A stretch of 64,000 nucleotides of DNA, taken from NCBI RefSeq assembly GCF_900156315.1, contig NZ_FTNI01000001.1, positions 1 to 64,000 of the forward strand. The letters run 5' to 3'. Each line of letters begins with the position of its first letter. The stretch's first letter is position 1. This DNA comes from Microbispora rosea (GTDB taxonomy: Bacteria > Actinomycetota > Actinomycetes > Streptosporangiales > Streptosporangiaceae). Made by a program: the position numbers and the translations under genes. Shown piece after piece: positions 1-8,479 of this stretch. The notes under the pieces were generated by a model that had not been told where the DNA came from, ran no database searches, and saw only the letters and a program-made list of their open reading frames with translations.

Positions 1-336
1 CGGCTCGTCGGCGCCTCATGGCAGATCGTCCACCAACTGCACTCCGTGCTGCTGGCCGCCCATCGCGAACTGCCCCCGGAGCGGATCCGGGCCGTCCACG
101 ACCAGGCCCTGCACAGGGTCCAGGCGATCGTCGATCGCGGGCGACGCTCCGGCGTCTTCCGCGACGACCTGCCCGAACGGTGGCTCGTCACGACCGTGTT
201 CAGCCTGATGCACGCCGCGGCGGAGGACACCGCCGCCGGCAGACTGGACGCCGGCGACGCCCCACGGGTCATCTCCGCGACGCTGCTCGCCGCCCTCACC
301 GCGCCCGGCACGGCCGTACCCACACCCGCCCCGTAA
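1..336 (+). CDS. TetR-family regulator, C-terminal part (cut by window edge)
   Basis: The frame is open from base 1 and ends with TAA at 334-336, so only the ligand-binding C-terminal half is present and the DNA-binding N-terminus lies outside the window. The visible 111 residues are helical, with phrases usual in TetR C-terminal domains (RVQAIVDRGRRSGVFRDDLP, then TTVFSLMHAA). The first in-frame ATG, at 46, is internal and not the real start. It is followed by a large operator palindrome and a membrane-protein gene in the same direction, which it may control. Family assignment rests on general character, not on a visible HTH. Confidence 0.7.
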   Translation, partial: RLVGASWQIVHQLHSVLLAAHRELPPERIRAVHDQALHRVQAIVDRGRRSGVFRDDLPERWLVTTVFSLMHAAAEDTAAGRLDAGDAPRVISATLLAALTAPGTAVPTPAP

Positions 337-735
337 CCACCGCCGTCACCGGCCCGCCCCCGGCCCGCCCCCGGGCCGACGCCGCGAGCACGCCGCGCGA
401 GCCGACGCCGCGCGGCCACGCGGCTCGGGTCACGCGGCTCGGCAGGGCCTCCGCCAGGGTGCCCTCTCAAGGCGCCAGACCTCCTCGCCACCGTGCCGCG
501 ACCGCGCGCGCCTCTCCCTATGGCGGCGACCTGGAGGACTGCTAGCACCTAAGTCGTACATATAGGTACGACTTAGGTGCTAGCCTGAAACTCGTACATG
601 GGTGTACGGGTTATCGAATCGTGCACACCTTCCACCGACTCGGCGGCGCACTCGGGGGCGCCCCCTGTCCACCGTCGCCGCCGGTCGCGCATCAGACGCG
701 CACCCCGCAATGCAACGAGATCCAGGAGAACGACG
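337..735. other. Gene-free stretch with operator palindromes
   Basis: About 400 bases between the regulator stop and the membrane-protein start. The first 200 bases are GC-rich without recognisable content. The second half carries the 541-584 and 593-608 inverted repeats and presumably the promoter. An ATG at 598 opens the downstream frame early, but it lies inside the second palindrome and has no ribosome-binding site, so this stretch is taken as non-coding. Confidence 0.6.
541..584. promoter_or_regulatory. Perfect 19-bp inverted repeat, probable TetR operator
   Basis: Arms GCTAGCACCTAAGTCGTAC (541-559) and its exact reverse complement (566-584) flank a 6-base AT-rich spacer. Just downstream is a second, smaller inverted repeat with arms CGTACA (593-598) and TGTACG (603-608), which repeats the inner CGTAC half-site. 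The position, between a TetR-type gene and the next gene on the same strand, suits autoregulation plus control of 736-1449. It lacks a following T-run, so a terminator is less likely. Confidence 0.6.
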
Positions 736-1449
736 ATGAGTAGCCACCGCTCGGCGCACGAGGGCGCCGGCACGACGACATCCGCCCGGCCCCTCCATCA
801 CCACGGCGCCGAGGACGGCACCCGGTATGTACGGGCGATGGTGAGGCTCACCGCGATGATCGGGGGCCCGTTCTTCCTGCTCACCGTCGTCCTGCACCCC
901 GCCCGCGACGGACACGACATCGCGGCGGGCGCCCAGTGGTACGCCTTCACCCATTCCATGGAGGCCATCAGCCTGCTGATCCAGGCGACCTGCCTGGCCG
1001 GTGTCCTGGCTCTGGTCATGAACAGGTTCGGTCCGCGCGGACTCACCACGCTGTACACCGCCCTGGCCGGGACCATGCTCTGGTTCGGTCTGATCGTCTT
1101 CGACGGCGGCCACAACCCGGTGACCGCCAAGTACGCGCCCGACCTCGTGCACACCTCCAAGGACATCGACATCGAGGGCGGCATCATCGTGCTGGCCGCG
1201 AACATCGTCTTCCCGCTGGGATACGTCTTGCTCGCCCTGCTGCTCAACCGGTACGGACAACGGTTGACCGGCCTGCTCCTGGGATTCGGCGGCGTCGTCT
1301 ACGCGATCGGCGGAACCGCGTCCCTGTTCGGCTTCGGACCGCACTCGATGATCACATCCGTCATCGAGATCGCCGGCGCCGCCCCGTACGCGCTGGGCTA
1401 CGTGCTGCTCGGCCGCACCTTCGGACGGGCCCGGCAACTCTCCACCTGA
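736..1449 (+). CDS. Six-helix integral membrane protein, unknown function
   Basis: 237 residues. After a polar His-containing N-terminus come about six hydrophobic segments, beginning near MIGGPFFLLTVVL and ending with the APYALGYVLLG helix, as in small DUF4386-like membrane proteins. The ATG at 736 is chosen because AGGAGA lies eight bases upstream; the frame stays open back to 598 but without a Shine-Dalgarno. No enzymatic motif is visible. It sits directly behind the operator palindrome, so induction by the upstream TetR-type regulator is likely. An efflux or stress role is only a guess. Confidence 0.65.
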   Translation: MSSHRSAHEGAGTTTSARPLHHHGAEDGTRYVRAMVRLTAMIGGPFFLLTVVLHPARDGHDIAAGAQWYAFTHSMEAISLLIQATCLAGVLALVMNRFGPRGLTTLYTALAGTMLWFGLIVFDGGHNPVTAKYAPDLVHTSKDIDIEGGIIVLAANIVFPLGYVLLALLLNRYGQRLTGLLLGFGGVVYAIGGTASLFGFGPHSMITSVIEIAGAAPYALGYVLLGRTFGRARQLST

Positions 1450-1608
1450 CGCCCTGGTCGCGCCGGCCTCCCCGCCGGGTGACCGCCGCGTTGCGGCCCT
1501 ACGAGAAGGACGCCGTCGTCGGGTCGCGTGCCGTTGGTGGGTGGTGAACGCCACCAAGCACTGAAGGAGGCGCCCATCGGAGACCGGCAGCGGAAGCACG
1601 GAGGACCA

Positions 1609-3315
1609 ATGGACACGACCGTACTGGTCGGCGGCCGCATCATCACCTGCGACGAACGCGGCACCATCGCCGAGGCCATCGCCATCCGCGACGGCCGGGT
1701 GCTGGCCGTGGGCGACAGCGACGCCGTCCGCGCTCAGGCCGGAACCGGCGCCCGGGTGGCCGACCTCGGCGGCGGCATCGTCATCCCCGGCCTGATCGAC
1801 ACCCACCCGCACCTGATGCACTTCGGCGCGCTCGCGGAGCCGCTGGTCGACCTCACGGACGTGAGCTGCCACGAGGACATCGTGGCCCGGATCGCCGCCC
1901 GGGCGGCCGTGACCCCACCGGGTGAGTGGATCATGACCACTCCCGTCGGCGAACCGCACTACTTCATCCGCCGGTCCTATCGCGATCTCGTCGAGGGCGT
2001 CCTGCCGCACCGCGACGTCCTCGACCGCGCGGCGCCTCGGCATCCGGTGTTCATCCAGGCGTGGGCACCGGTGGTGCCGAACGTCTGCGCCATGAACAGC
2101 CTCGCGCTCGACCTGCTGGACATCAGCCACGCCACCCCGGATCGCGTCGGCGACGTCTGGATCGAGAAGGACGCGGCCGGCCGTCCGACCGGACGCCTGC
2201 ACGGCTCGGTGACCAACTACTACTGCGACGACCCGTTCATGAACGGCCTGCTCCGCCGGCTTCCGCTGCTGCAGCCCGAGGCGATCATCCCTGGGACGCG
2301 GCGGGCGATGCGCGCCTTCAACGCCCTCGGCGTCACCGCCGTGTACGAGGCGCACCTGATGACCTTCTCGCTCATCGAGTTCTACCGGTCGCTGCGCGAC
2401 CAGGACCAGCTCACTCTCAGGGTGCTGTGCGCCCCAGAGGCCGAGCCCTTCGGGGTGGTGTGGAGCGACCCGCTGCAACCCCCCGGCTATCGGGAGCGGC
2501 TGGACCGGGCTCGCGACCTCACCGACCGCTCGGATCACATGTTCCGCGTCGACGGCGTCACCGTCTCGCCGTACGGCCCGTGCTGGCCGGGATTCGCCCG
2601 CATGCGCGAGGCGTACCAGGACCCGTACGGCAGGCAGACCCGAGGCCGGTCCACCGTGAGCCTGGAAAAGGTCGGTCAGGCGATTCGCTACTGCCACGAG
2701 AAGGGGGTGCGCCTCAACATCGTCACCTCAGGCCAAGCCGAGACCGACGGCGTGCTCGGCCGGCTCGAAGAGCTCGGGCACGCGCCCCTCACCACCGACG
2801 GCCGGGCCTGGCTGCTGCAGCACTTCTCCTTCGCCGAACCCGACCTGGTGCGACGCGCCGCCGCCCTCGGCCTCGACATCACGACCACCATGTCGTTCTC
2901 CTGGGGCAAAGGAGAGCTCGTTCGCGAACGGTTCGGCGCCCACCTGCTCCCCGACTTCATCCCCCTCGCCCGGCTCCTGGACTCCGGCCTGCACGTCGCC
3001 GCCGGCACCGACTGGGGACCCAAGAACGTCTTCGAACACATCGCTCTGGCCGTCGAACCCCGCTATGCCGCCGGCGGCGACGCCGCGGCGACCCCCGGTA
3101 TCAGCCGCCGCCGGGCACTGGCCATGTGGACCAGCGAAGCCGCCCACGTCCTTCGCTGGGACGACATCGGATCGCTGCGACCCGGTAACCACGCCGACCT
3201 GGTCATCCTCGACCGCGACCCGCTCGCCTGCCCACTCGACGAGCTTCCCGGCACACAGGTCGTCACCACCATGCTCGGCGGTGAGACCGTCACGGGGCCC
3301 GACCCCACGGAGTGA
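1609..3315 (+). CDS. Amidohydrolase family 3 (YtcJ-like)
   Basis: 568 residues. The N-terminus has the beta-sandwich start of amidohydrolases (LVGGRIITCDERG), followed by the metal-binding PGLIDTHPHLMHF strand near residue 60. A late AAGTDWG segment and a C-terminal GNHADLVILDRDP strand are typical of the YtcJ/Amidohydro_3 group. Members are metal-dependent hydrolases of N-acyl or amide substrates, and the substrate cannot be read from sequence. The ATG at 1609 has GGAGG just upstream; an in-frame ATG at 1528 lacks one. It is the last plus-strand gene of this cluster and faces the VOC gene. Confidence 0.85.
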   Translation: MDTTVLVGGRIITCDERGTIAEAIAIRDGRVLAVGDSDAVRAQAGTGARVADLGGGIVIPGLIDTHPHLMHFGALAEPLVDLTDVSCHEDIVARIAARAAVTPPGEWIMTTPVGEPHYFIRRSYRDLVEGVLPHRDVLDRAAPRHPVFIQAWAPVVPNVCAMNSLALDLLDISHATPDRVGDVWIEKDAAGRPTGRLHGSVTNYYCDDPFMNGLLRRLPLLQPEAIIPGTRRAMRAFNALGVTAVYEAHLMTFSLIEFYRSLRDQDQLTLRVLCAPEAEPFGVVWSDPLQPPGYRERLDRARDLTDRSDHMFRVDGVTVSPYGPCWPGFARMREAYQDPYGRQTRGRSTVSLEKVGQAIRYCHEKGVRLNIVTSGQAETDGVLGRLEELGHAPLTTDGRAWLLQHFSFAEPDLVRRAAALGLDITTTMSFSWGKGELVRERFGAHLLPDFIPLARLLDSGLHVAAGTDWGPKNVFEHIALAVEPRYAAGGDAAATPGISRRRALAMWTSEAAHVLRWDDIGSLRPGNHADLVILDRDPLACPLDELPGTQVVTTMLGGETVTGPDPTE

Positions 3316-3361
3316 CTCACCGCTCCTCTTCGCGGCGGCAGGGCGTCGCGACTCTCGTCAT

Positions 3362-3415
3362 GCCGGGTCCGAGGGAGCAGAACGCCGTGGCGGTCGTGCC
3401 GCCCGCGGACCCGGC
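3362..3415. terminator. Possible terminator hairpin between convergent genes
   Basis: GCCGGGTCCG (3362-3371) and CGGACCCGGC (3406-3415) form a perfect 10-bp stem with a 34-base loop, between the stops of the amidohydrolase and the convergent VOC gene. No T-tract follows on either strand, and the large loop weakens the call. Confidence 0.35.
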
Positions 3416-3462
3416 TGGGCTCATCACGGCCGAAGGAACCGCCGGGCCTTTCGCGGACGCCG

Positions 3463-3915
3463 CTATTCGCTGCCGCCGGCCGCCTGCTGGGGCGATGTCT
3501 CAAGGGCCGCCCTCCGCGGCTCGCCGCGGTAGGTGCCGAACGACCAGAGGTTGTCCTCCCGGTCGCGGACGACGAACTCGCGGGAGCCGTAGTCGGTGTC
3601 GTGCGGCTCCTGGACGATCCGCGCCCCCGCGGCGGTCGCCCGGGCGAACAACGCGTCGGGATCGTCGGTCACGGCGTACGCGCCGAACGAGCCGGGGGTG
3701 AGGCTCCACTTGTCGTCCGGCGTGTCCCGGACGCTGCCCAGCATGATCCCGCCGCCGTGCGGCCAGGAGAGCTGGGCGTGGTCGACGTGGTCGCCCTCGC
3801 CGTAGACGGCGGTCTCCTCGAAGCCGAACGCCTCGACGAGGAAGGCGATCAGGGCGCGTGCTTCCCTGGCCCGCAGCGTGGGCCATACCTGCGGTGCTGG
3901 TGTGGTGTCGTTCAT
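3463..3915 (-). CDS. VOC/glyoxalase-fold protein
   Basis: 150 residues with the layout of a single-chain vicinal-oxygen-chelate protein: an N-terminal LIAFLVEAFGFEE repeat and a second half ending in VVRDREDNLWSFGTY, a usual strand of the bleomycin-resistance/glyoxalase group. Such proteins bind or modify small molecules. The metal ligands typical of true glyoxalase I are not clearly present, so a binding or resistance role is as likely as catalysis. The ATG overlaps the AraC gene stop in an ATGA junction (3912-3915), so the two genes are co-transcribed and probably translationally coupled. Confidence 0.8.
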   Translation of the reverse strand: MNDTTPAPQVWPTLRAREARALIAFLVEAFGFEETAVYGEGDHVDHAQLSWPHGGGIMLGSVRDTPDDKWSLTPGSFGAYAVTDDPDALFARATAAGARIVQEPHDTDYGSREFVVRDREDNLWSFGTYRGEPRRAALETSPQQAAGGSE

Positions 3916-4829
3916 GCCACCGAGTCTGGAGAGCCGTCCCCCAGGCCGGCTTGGACGTTTCGGAACAGCTCGCTGCCGTGGCCGCCCTCATCGGCCAGCC
4001 AGCGACTGGGCGAGCACCCGGCGAACGCGCCGAACTCGCGGGCGAGATGCGCCTGGTCGTAGAACCCGCACTCGGCCGCCGCGTCGGCCAGCGTGAGCCG
4101 CCGTCCGGACGCCGCCGCGCCCTGCAGCAGACGGCGGACCCGGTCGAACCGCACGACCCGCGCCGCCTCCTTGGGGGACAGGCCGATCTCCTCCCGGAAC
4201 CGGCCGTTGAGGTGCCTGGTGCTCCATCCCGTCTCGTGGGCGAGACCGGACACGGTGACCCGCCCGCCGGCGGTCAGCATCCGCCGCCACGCGCGCGCCA
4301 CCTCGGCCGGGTGCGCCCGGGTGGGGCGGGCGTGCCGGGATAGGACCGAGTCGAGGACGGCGAAGCGCTCGTCCCAGCCCCGCGCCGCAAGCAGGCGCTC
4401 GCGCAGCTCGCCCGCCAGCCGGCCGAGCACCTCGGCGCCGTCCAGGTCGAGGCCGGACAGCTCCCCGGCGGGCAGCCCGAGCAGGGCCCGCGCACCGAGC
4501 GGCGTCAGCGCGAGCTGCACGCCCGACTGCCGCCCGTCGTGCGTGATCAGTGCGGGGCTGGTGTGCAGCCCGCCGACCAGCGTGTCGTACGACCCGGGAG
4601 GGGTGCGCGGATCGGGGTGCGCCGCGACGACGAGCGGATCGTCGAGCGTGACGATCATCGTCAGGTAGGGCGACGGCAGGCCGCGGTGCGTGGCCGGCGG
4701 AACCCCGGCCTCGCGGTAGCCGCTGTACCACGCGACCAGCGGACGCAGCGCGGGAGCGGGCCGCCGGTGCAGGTAGCGTGCCTCGTCGCGCTCGTCTTGC
4801 TTGCCCGCAGTCCGCCGTGTCGCTGCCAT
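3912..4829 (-). CDS. AraC-family transcriptional regulator
   Basis: 305 residues. The C-terminal third carries the two helix-turn-helix motifs of the family: GLAHETGWSTRHLNGRFREE, then DAAAECGFYDQAHLAREFG followed by SPSRW. The N-terminal half is a ligand-sensing domain of unknown specificity. It is first in a two-gene unit with the VOC gene, overlapping by 4 bp, so it likely governs that gene and perhaps itself. AraC genes next to VOC or DUF1801 proteins are frequent in actinomycetes. No operator could be picked out in the 89 bases upstream. Confidence 0.9.
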   Translation of the reverse strand: MAATRRTAGKQDERDEARYLHRRPAPALRPLVAWYSGYREAGVPPATHRGLPSPYLTMIVTLDDPLVVAAHPDPRTPPGSYDTLVGGLHTSPALITHDGRQSGVQLALTPLGARALLGLPAGELSGLDLDGAEVLGRLAGELRERLLAARGWDERFAVLDSVLSRHARPTRAHPAEVARAWRRMLTAGGRVTVSGLAHETGWSTRHLNGRFREEIGLSPKEAARVVRFDRVRRLLQGAAASGRRLTLADAAAECGFYDQAHLAREFGAFAGCSPSRWLADEGGHGSELFRNVQAGLGDGSPDSVA

Positions 4830-4918
4830 CGGCCGGTCCTCCTTCCCGCCCTCCCAGTCTCCACGAAGGAGCGCACGGCGGCCATCGTCGCGGCGGTTCC
4901 CGTGTCCGCGGCAGGCGG

Positions 4919-5206
4919 TCAGACGGCCCCTTCGGCCCCTTCGGCGTCCAGGTCGCGGGACAGCAGGTCCGCGAGGGCGGCGAGGGCCTCCTCCGCCCCC
5001 GGGCCCTCGGCCTCCAGGGTGACCTCGGTGCCGTGCCCGGCGCCGAGGGTCAGCACGCCCAGCATGCTGTTGGCGGGGACGGCCTTCCCGCCGCCCACAC
5101 GGATGCGTACGGGCACCGTCTGCCGCGCCGCCGCCTCGACGAAGATCTTGGCGGGTCGGGCGTGCAGGCCGGAGCGCGAGGCGACCGCCACTGTCCTTTC
5201 CGGCAT
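4919..5206 (-). CDS. ptsH: PTS phosphocarrier protein HPr
   Basis: 95 residues. The active-site histidine (His15) lies in SGLHARPA, and the regulatory-serine motif NSMLGVL (Ser47) follows at the expected spacing. HPr takes phosphate from enzyme I and passes it to EIIA. The protein is slightly longer than usual because of an acidic Asp/Glu/Ala tail. It is the last gene of the hexitol PTS operon, 49 bases after the dehydrogenase stop, with GAGAGGAA as ribosome-binding site. Enzyme I is not in the window. This may be a dedicated HPr or the only one in the cell. Confidence 0.93.
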   Translation of the reverse strand: MPERTVAVASRSGLHARPAKIFVEAAARQTVPVRIRVGGGKAVPANSMLGVLTLGAGHGTEVTLEAEGPGAEEALAALADLLSRDLDAEGAEGAV

Positions 5207-5216
5207 CGCGTTCCTC

Positions 5217-5268
5217 TCAGGGCTCGGTTGACGAGCTCGATCTCAGGGCTTGATTTCAGGGCTCGATG
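5217..5268. repeat. 13-bp tandem repeat across the dehydrogenase stop
   Basis: Units begin at 5217, 5230 (diverged), 5243 and 5256, with core TCAGGGCTYGATT on the plus strand. The last unit starts exactly at the dehydrogenase stop (TCA read on the minus strand), and the array fills the gap to the HPr gene. Confidence 0.6.
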
Positions 5269-6296
5269 GTGACCTTGATGGCGGCGCCGCGGGCGACGAC
5301 GTCGATGGCGTCCATGACCTCGTCCAGGCCGAGGCGATGGGTGATCAGGTCGGCGACCGGCACCGCCCCCTCGGCGATGAGCCGCAGGGCGCGGGCGTTG
5401 TGCGCGGGGCTCGACCCGTTGGCGCCGACGATGGTGAGCTCCCGGTAGTGCACCAGGTTGGAGTCGCACGCGATGATCGGGTCGTCCTTCGGCAGTCCGC
5501 CGAAGAAGCTGATCCGGCCCTGCCGCGCCGCCATCTGCAACGCCTGCTGCTGGGCCGCACCGGAGGCCGCCGCGGTGATCACCACGTCGGCGCCCCGGCC
5601 CCCGGTGAGCTTGAGCACCTCGTCCACGAGGTCGGTCTCGCCGGAGCAGATCGCCGCGTCCGGCCGCACGAGGTCGGCCGCCATCGTGAGGCGTTCGGCG
5701 TTCAGGTCGGCGAGGAAGACCCGGGCCGCGCCGCGCGAGCGGGCCAGCCGCACGTGCAGGCAGCCGATCGGGCCCGAGCCGACGACGACCACGTCGTCGC
5801 CCTCGCCGACGCGGGCCAGCTCCTGCCCGTTGAGCACGCACGCGAGCGGCTCGGCGAGGGACGCCTCGGCGAACCCGACCCCGTCGGGGATGCGGTTGAG
5901 CCCGTCCACGGCGAGCACTTTGGCCGGCACGACCATGTACTGCGCGAAGCCGCCGTCGTAGTGGTAGCCCATCGACTCCTGGTTGGGGCAGACCGTGAGG
6001 TGACCCCGGCGGCACTCCTCGCACGTGCCGCACGGGATCGCGGCGATCACCTGCACCCGGTCGCCCGGGCTCCAGCCGGTGACGCCCTCGCCGAGCTCCA
6101 CGATCTCCCCGGCGATCTCGTGGCCCATCACCCGGGGCGGCCTGATGTGGTGATGTCCGAACCGATAGATCTTCACGTCCGTGCCGCACGTCGAGCAGTT
6201 GCGTACGCGGATCTTGACCTCGCCGGGGTGGGCGACGGGCTCGGGCACCTCCTCCAGGCGGATGTCCCCGGGAGCATGGAAACGGGCGACTTTCAC
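5256..6296 (-). CDS. Zinc-binding medium-chain (sorbitol/hexitol-phosphate type) dehydrogenase
   Basis: 346 residues with the full MDR plan. The catalytic zinc site includes Cys37 (CSTCGTD) and the GHE motif (His59-Glu60). The structural zinc loop is Cys89, Cys92, Cys95 and Cys103. The nucleotide-binding GSGPIG sits near residue 175. Its place between EIIA and HPr says it oxidises the polyol phosphate made by the PTS to a ketose phosphate, as GatD does for galactitol-1-phosphate; this is inference. The start is GTG at 6296, overlapping the EIIA stop (GTGA), so a longer upstream reading is rejected. A short-chain or MtlD-type dehydrogenase is absent from the locus. Confidence 0.88.
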   Translation of the reverse strand: MKVARFHAPGDIRLEEVPEPVAHPGEVKIRVRNCSTCGTDVKIYRFGHHHIRPPRVMGHEIAGEIVELGEGVTGWSPGDRVQVIAAIPCGTCEECRRGHLTVCPNQESMGYHYDGGFAQYMVVPAKVLAVDGLNRIPDGVGFAEASLAEPLACVLNGQELARVGEGDDVVVVGSGPIGCLHVRLARSRGAARVFLADLNAERLTMAADLVRPDAAICSGETDLVDEVLKLTGGRGADVVITAAASGAAQQQALQMAARQGRISFFGGLPKDDPIIACDSNLVHYRELTIVGANGSSPAHNARALRLIAEGAVPVADLITHRLGLDEVMDAIDVVARGAAIKVTIEP

Positions 6297-6760
6297 TCGG
6301 AGTCTTCCTCTCCGTCCGGTTGCAGCAGATGGATGACCTCGTCGACCTCGGTGGCCCCGCGCAGGGCCGCGGCGCGGTCCGGGTCGAGCAGGATCTGGGC
6401 GAGCTCCGACAGCAGCCGCAGATGGCCGTCCCCGCGGGCCGCGATGCCGACGCACACCGTCACCTGCTCGCCGTGCCAGTCGACGCCGTCGGGGAAGCGC
6501 AGCACGCAGAGGGCGTCGTGGCGGACCGCCTCCTTCGAGGTCAGCGTGCCGTGGGGGATCGCGACGCCCTCGCCGACGTACGTGGAGATCGACCGCTCGC
6601 GTTCGAGCATGGCCTCGGTGTAGCTCCCGTCGACCGCGCCGACCTCTTGGAGGACCGCGCCGCACTGCCGGATGGCGTCCTCGACGTCCGTCGCGGTCGC
6701 GGCCGTCCGTACGGCGCGGGGATCGAGGGGGAGCGGGGCCGTGCCGGCCCGGTCAGCCAT
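6293..6760 (-). CDS. PTS EIIA component, mannitol/fructose type
   Basis: 155 residues. The phosphoryl-accepting histidine (His70) lies in VGEGVAIPHGT, the signature of the EIIA-Mtl/Fru superfamily. It is followed by a conserved hydrophobic core and a typical LLSELAQILLDP helix. It receives phosphate from HPr and transfers it to EIIB. It overlaps the EIIB stop by 8 bp and the dehydrogenase start by 4 bp, a tightly coupled operon. Here EIIA is a separate chain, as in Gram-positive MtlF, rather than fused to EIICB. Confidence 0.92.
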   Translation of the reverse strand: MADRAGTAPLPLDPRAVRTAATATDVEDAIRQCGAVLQEVGAVDGSYTEAMLERERSISTYVGEGVAIPHGTLTSKEAVRHDALCVLRFPDGVDWHGEQVTVCVGIAARGDGHLRLLSELAQILLDPDRAAALRGATEVDEVIHLLQPDGEEDSE

Positions 6761-7061
6761 CGATCGTTCCCCCGTTCTTGATGGCGGTGACGACCCGCGC
6801 CACGGCCGGGTCGCCGATGAAGACCTGGAACGGCACGAGCACGACGCCGGGGGCGCTCGCCCTGGCCCGGTCGGCCAGCCCGGTGTGGCACACGATCACG
6901 TCGGCGTCCCCGGGGATCGAGTTGACCGGGGTGTGCTCCACGCTGACCGGGGTGCCCTTGAGCTGCTTGCGCAGCGTGCTCGCCAGCATGACGCTGCTGC
7001 CCATGCCCGCGTCGCAGGCCACGATGAGCTTGCGGACGTCCTTGCCCTCGATGCTGGACAC
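6753..7061 (-). CDS. PTS EIIB component, mannitol type
   Basis: 102 residues. The phosphocysteine is Cys16 in LIVACDAGMGSS, the classic EIIB-Mtl active-site loop. The rest matches the single flavodoxin-like domain. It takes phosphate from EIIA and phosphorylates the sugar alcohol bound by EIIC. It starts 4 bases after the EIIC stop. In many bacteria EIIB is fused to EIIC (MtlA); here the two are separate genes. Confidence 0.9.
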   Translation of the reverse strand: MSSIEGKDVRKLIVACDAGMGSSVMLASTLRKQLKGTPVSVEHTPVNSIPGDADVIVCHTGLADRARASAPGVVLVPFQVFIGDPAVARVVTAIKNGGTIDG

Positions 7062-7065
7062 GGTT

Positions 7066-8268
7066 CTACGCCTCCTTGGTGGCGGGCACGCTCTCGGCCG
7101 CCGTCTCGCCGGTTGTGTCGCGGTTCTCGCCGCTCGTGATGGTGGTGTCGTTCGTGTTCGTGTCGTTCGTGTTCGTGTCGTTAGGAGCCGTGCCCTGCGC
7201 CGGGTCGTCCGCCTGGTCGCCGTTGGCGCGGCCGAAGCCGAGCAGCGCGGCGGCGACGGCGAAGGAGACGGCCGTCGCGATCACGATCCCGGCGATCACT
7301 CCGAACCAGCCGCCCTTCGGGGTCACGGCCATGTAGGCGAAGATGCTGCCCGGCGACGGCGTCGCGACCAGGCCCGCCCCGGTGACCAGGAAGGTGAGCA
7401 CGCCCGAGGCGCCGCCGGCGATCACCGCGAGGATCAGCCGCGGCTTCATCAGCACGTACGGGAAGTAGATCTCGTGGATGCCGCCGAAGAAGTGGATGAT
7501 CATCGCGGCCGGAGTGCTGGGACGCAGCGACCTCGGGCCGAACAGCAGGTAGGCGATCAGCAGGCCGAGGCCCGGGCCGGGGTTGGACTCCAGCATGAAC
7601 AGGATCGACTTGCCGTGCTTGACCGACTCGGCGACGCCCAGCGGCCCGAGCACGCCGTGGTTGATCGCGTTGTTGAGGAACAGCACCTTGGCCGGCTCGA
7701 TGATGACCGAGGCGATCGGCAGGAGCGAGTGGCTGATGAGCCACTCGACGCCGCTGCCCGCCACCTCGGTGACCTTCTCCACGATCGGGCCGATGGCGAG
7801 GACACCGGCGATCGCCATGACGGCGCCGATGATGCCGGCGGTGAAGTTGTCGACCAGCATTTCGAAGCCGGCCTTGGTCCGTTCGGCGGTGAACCGGTCG
7901 ACGTACTTGAGGATCAGCGCGGCCAGCGGGCCGATGATCATCGCGCCGAGGAACATCGGAACGTCCGCCCCGACGACCACGCCCATCGTGGCGACGGCGC
8001 CGACGACCGCGCCGCGCTGTGCGTGGACCATCCGGCCACCGGTGTAGCCGATGAGCACCGGAAGGAGGGTGCTGATTATCGGGCCGACGAGCTCGGCGAG
8101 TGTCTTGTTCGGCAGCCACCCGGTCGGGATGAACAGGGCCGTGATGAGGCCCCAGGCGATGAAGGCGCCGATGTTGGGCATGATCATCCCGGCGAGATGG
8201 CCGCCGAAGCGCTGGATCGTGGCCCGCACACCGGTGCCGGTGACGGTGGGGGTATAGGGCGTGGCCAT
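7066..8268 (-). CDS. PTS EIIC permease, mannitol type
   Basis: 400 residues, integral membrane. It starts with the usual MtlA amphipathic stretch (IQRFGGHLAGMIMPNIGAF) and continues with about eight hydrophobic segments. The conserved HFFGGIHEIYFPYVL segment carries the GIxE motif (Ile-His-Glu) that binds substrate in the EII-Mtl group. The cytoplasmic tail is low-complexity, rich in Asn/Asp/Thr repeats (NDTNTNDTNTNDT), a small in-frame tandem repeat. It imports and phosphorylates a hexitol, most simply mannitol. Start ATG 8268 follows a GGAGCA site. Confidence 0.92.
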   Translation of the reverse strand: MATPYTPTVTGTGVRATIQRFGGHLAGMIMPNIGAFIAWGLITALFIPTGWLPNKTLAELVGPIISTLLPVLIGYTGGRMVHAQRGAVVGAVATMGVVVGADVPMFLGAMIIGPLAALILKYVDRFTAERTKAGFEMLVDNFTAGIIGAVMAIAGVLAIGPIVEKVTEVAGSGVEWLISHSLLPIASVIIEPAKVLFLNNAINHGVLGPLGVAESVKHGKSILFMLESNPGPGLGLLIAYLLFGPRSLRPSTPAAMIIHFFGGIHEIYFPYVLMKPRLILAVIAGGASGVLTFLVTGAGLVATPSPGSIFAYMAVTPKGGWFGVIAGIVIATAVSFAVAAALLGFGRANGDQADDPAQGTAPNDTNTNDTNTNDTTITSGENRDTTGETAAESVPATKEA

Positions 8269-8479
8269 TGACGTGCTCCTTTGGGGGGCGACCGGCCTGG
8301 CTGGCCGGGTTGTGAGGGGGGTGGACCGCTGTCATCCCCCGGGTTATGAGCGAGCGGACCGGATGTGTCGTGTGACGCGGAGCGGACGGAGCGGATGAAG
8401 CGTTCGAGCCGGAGCGGGTGAGTCCGAGCCGACAGCGGGCTGGGGGAGGGCGAGTGAGCCGGCGGGCGCCGTGTGGGGC

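Noticed and set aside
580-2697. Long minus-strand frame opposite the membrane protein and amidohydrolase
   Set aside because: Composition of a shadow frame (Arg/Gly/Val/His-rich) with no motif; the plus strand carries recognised genes.
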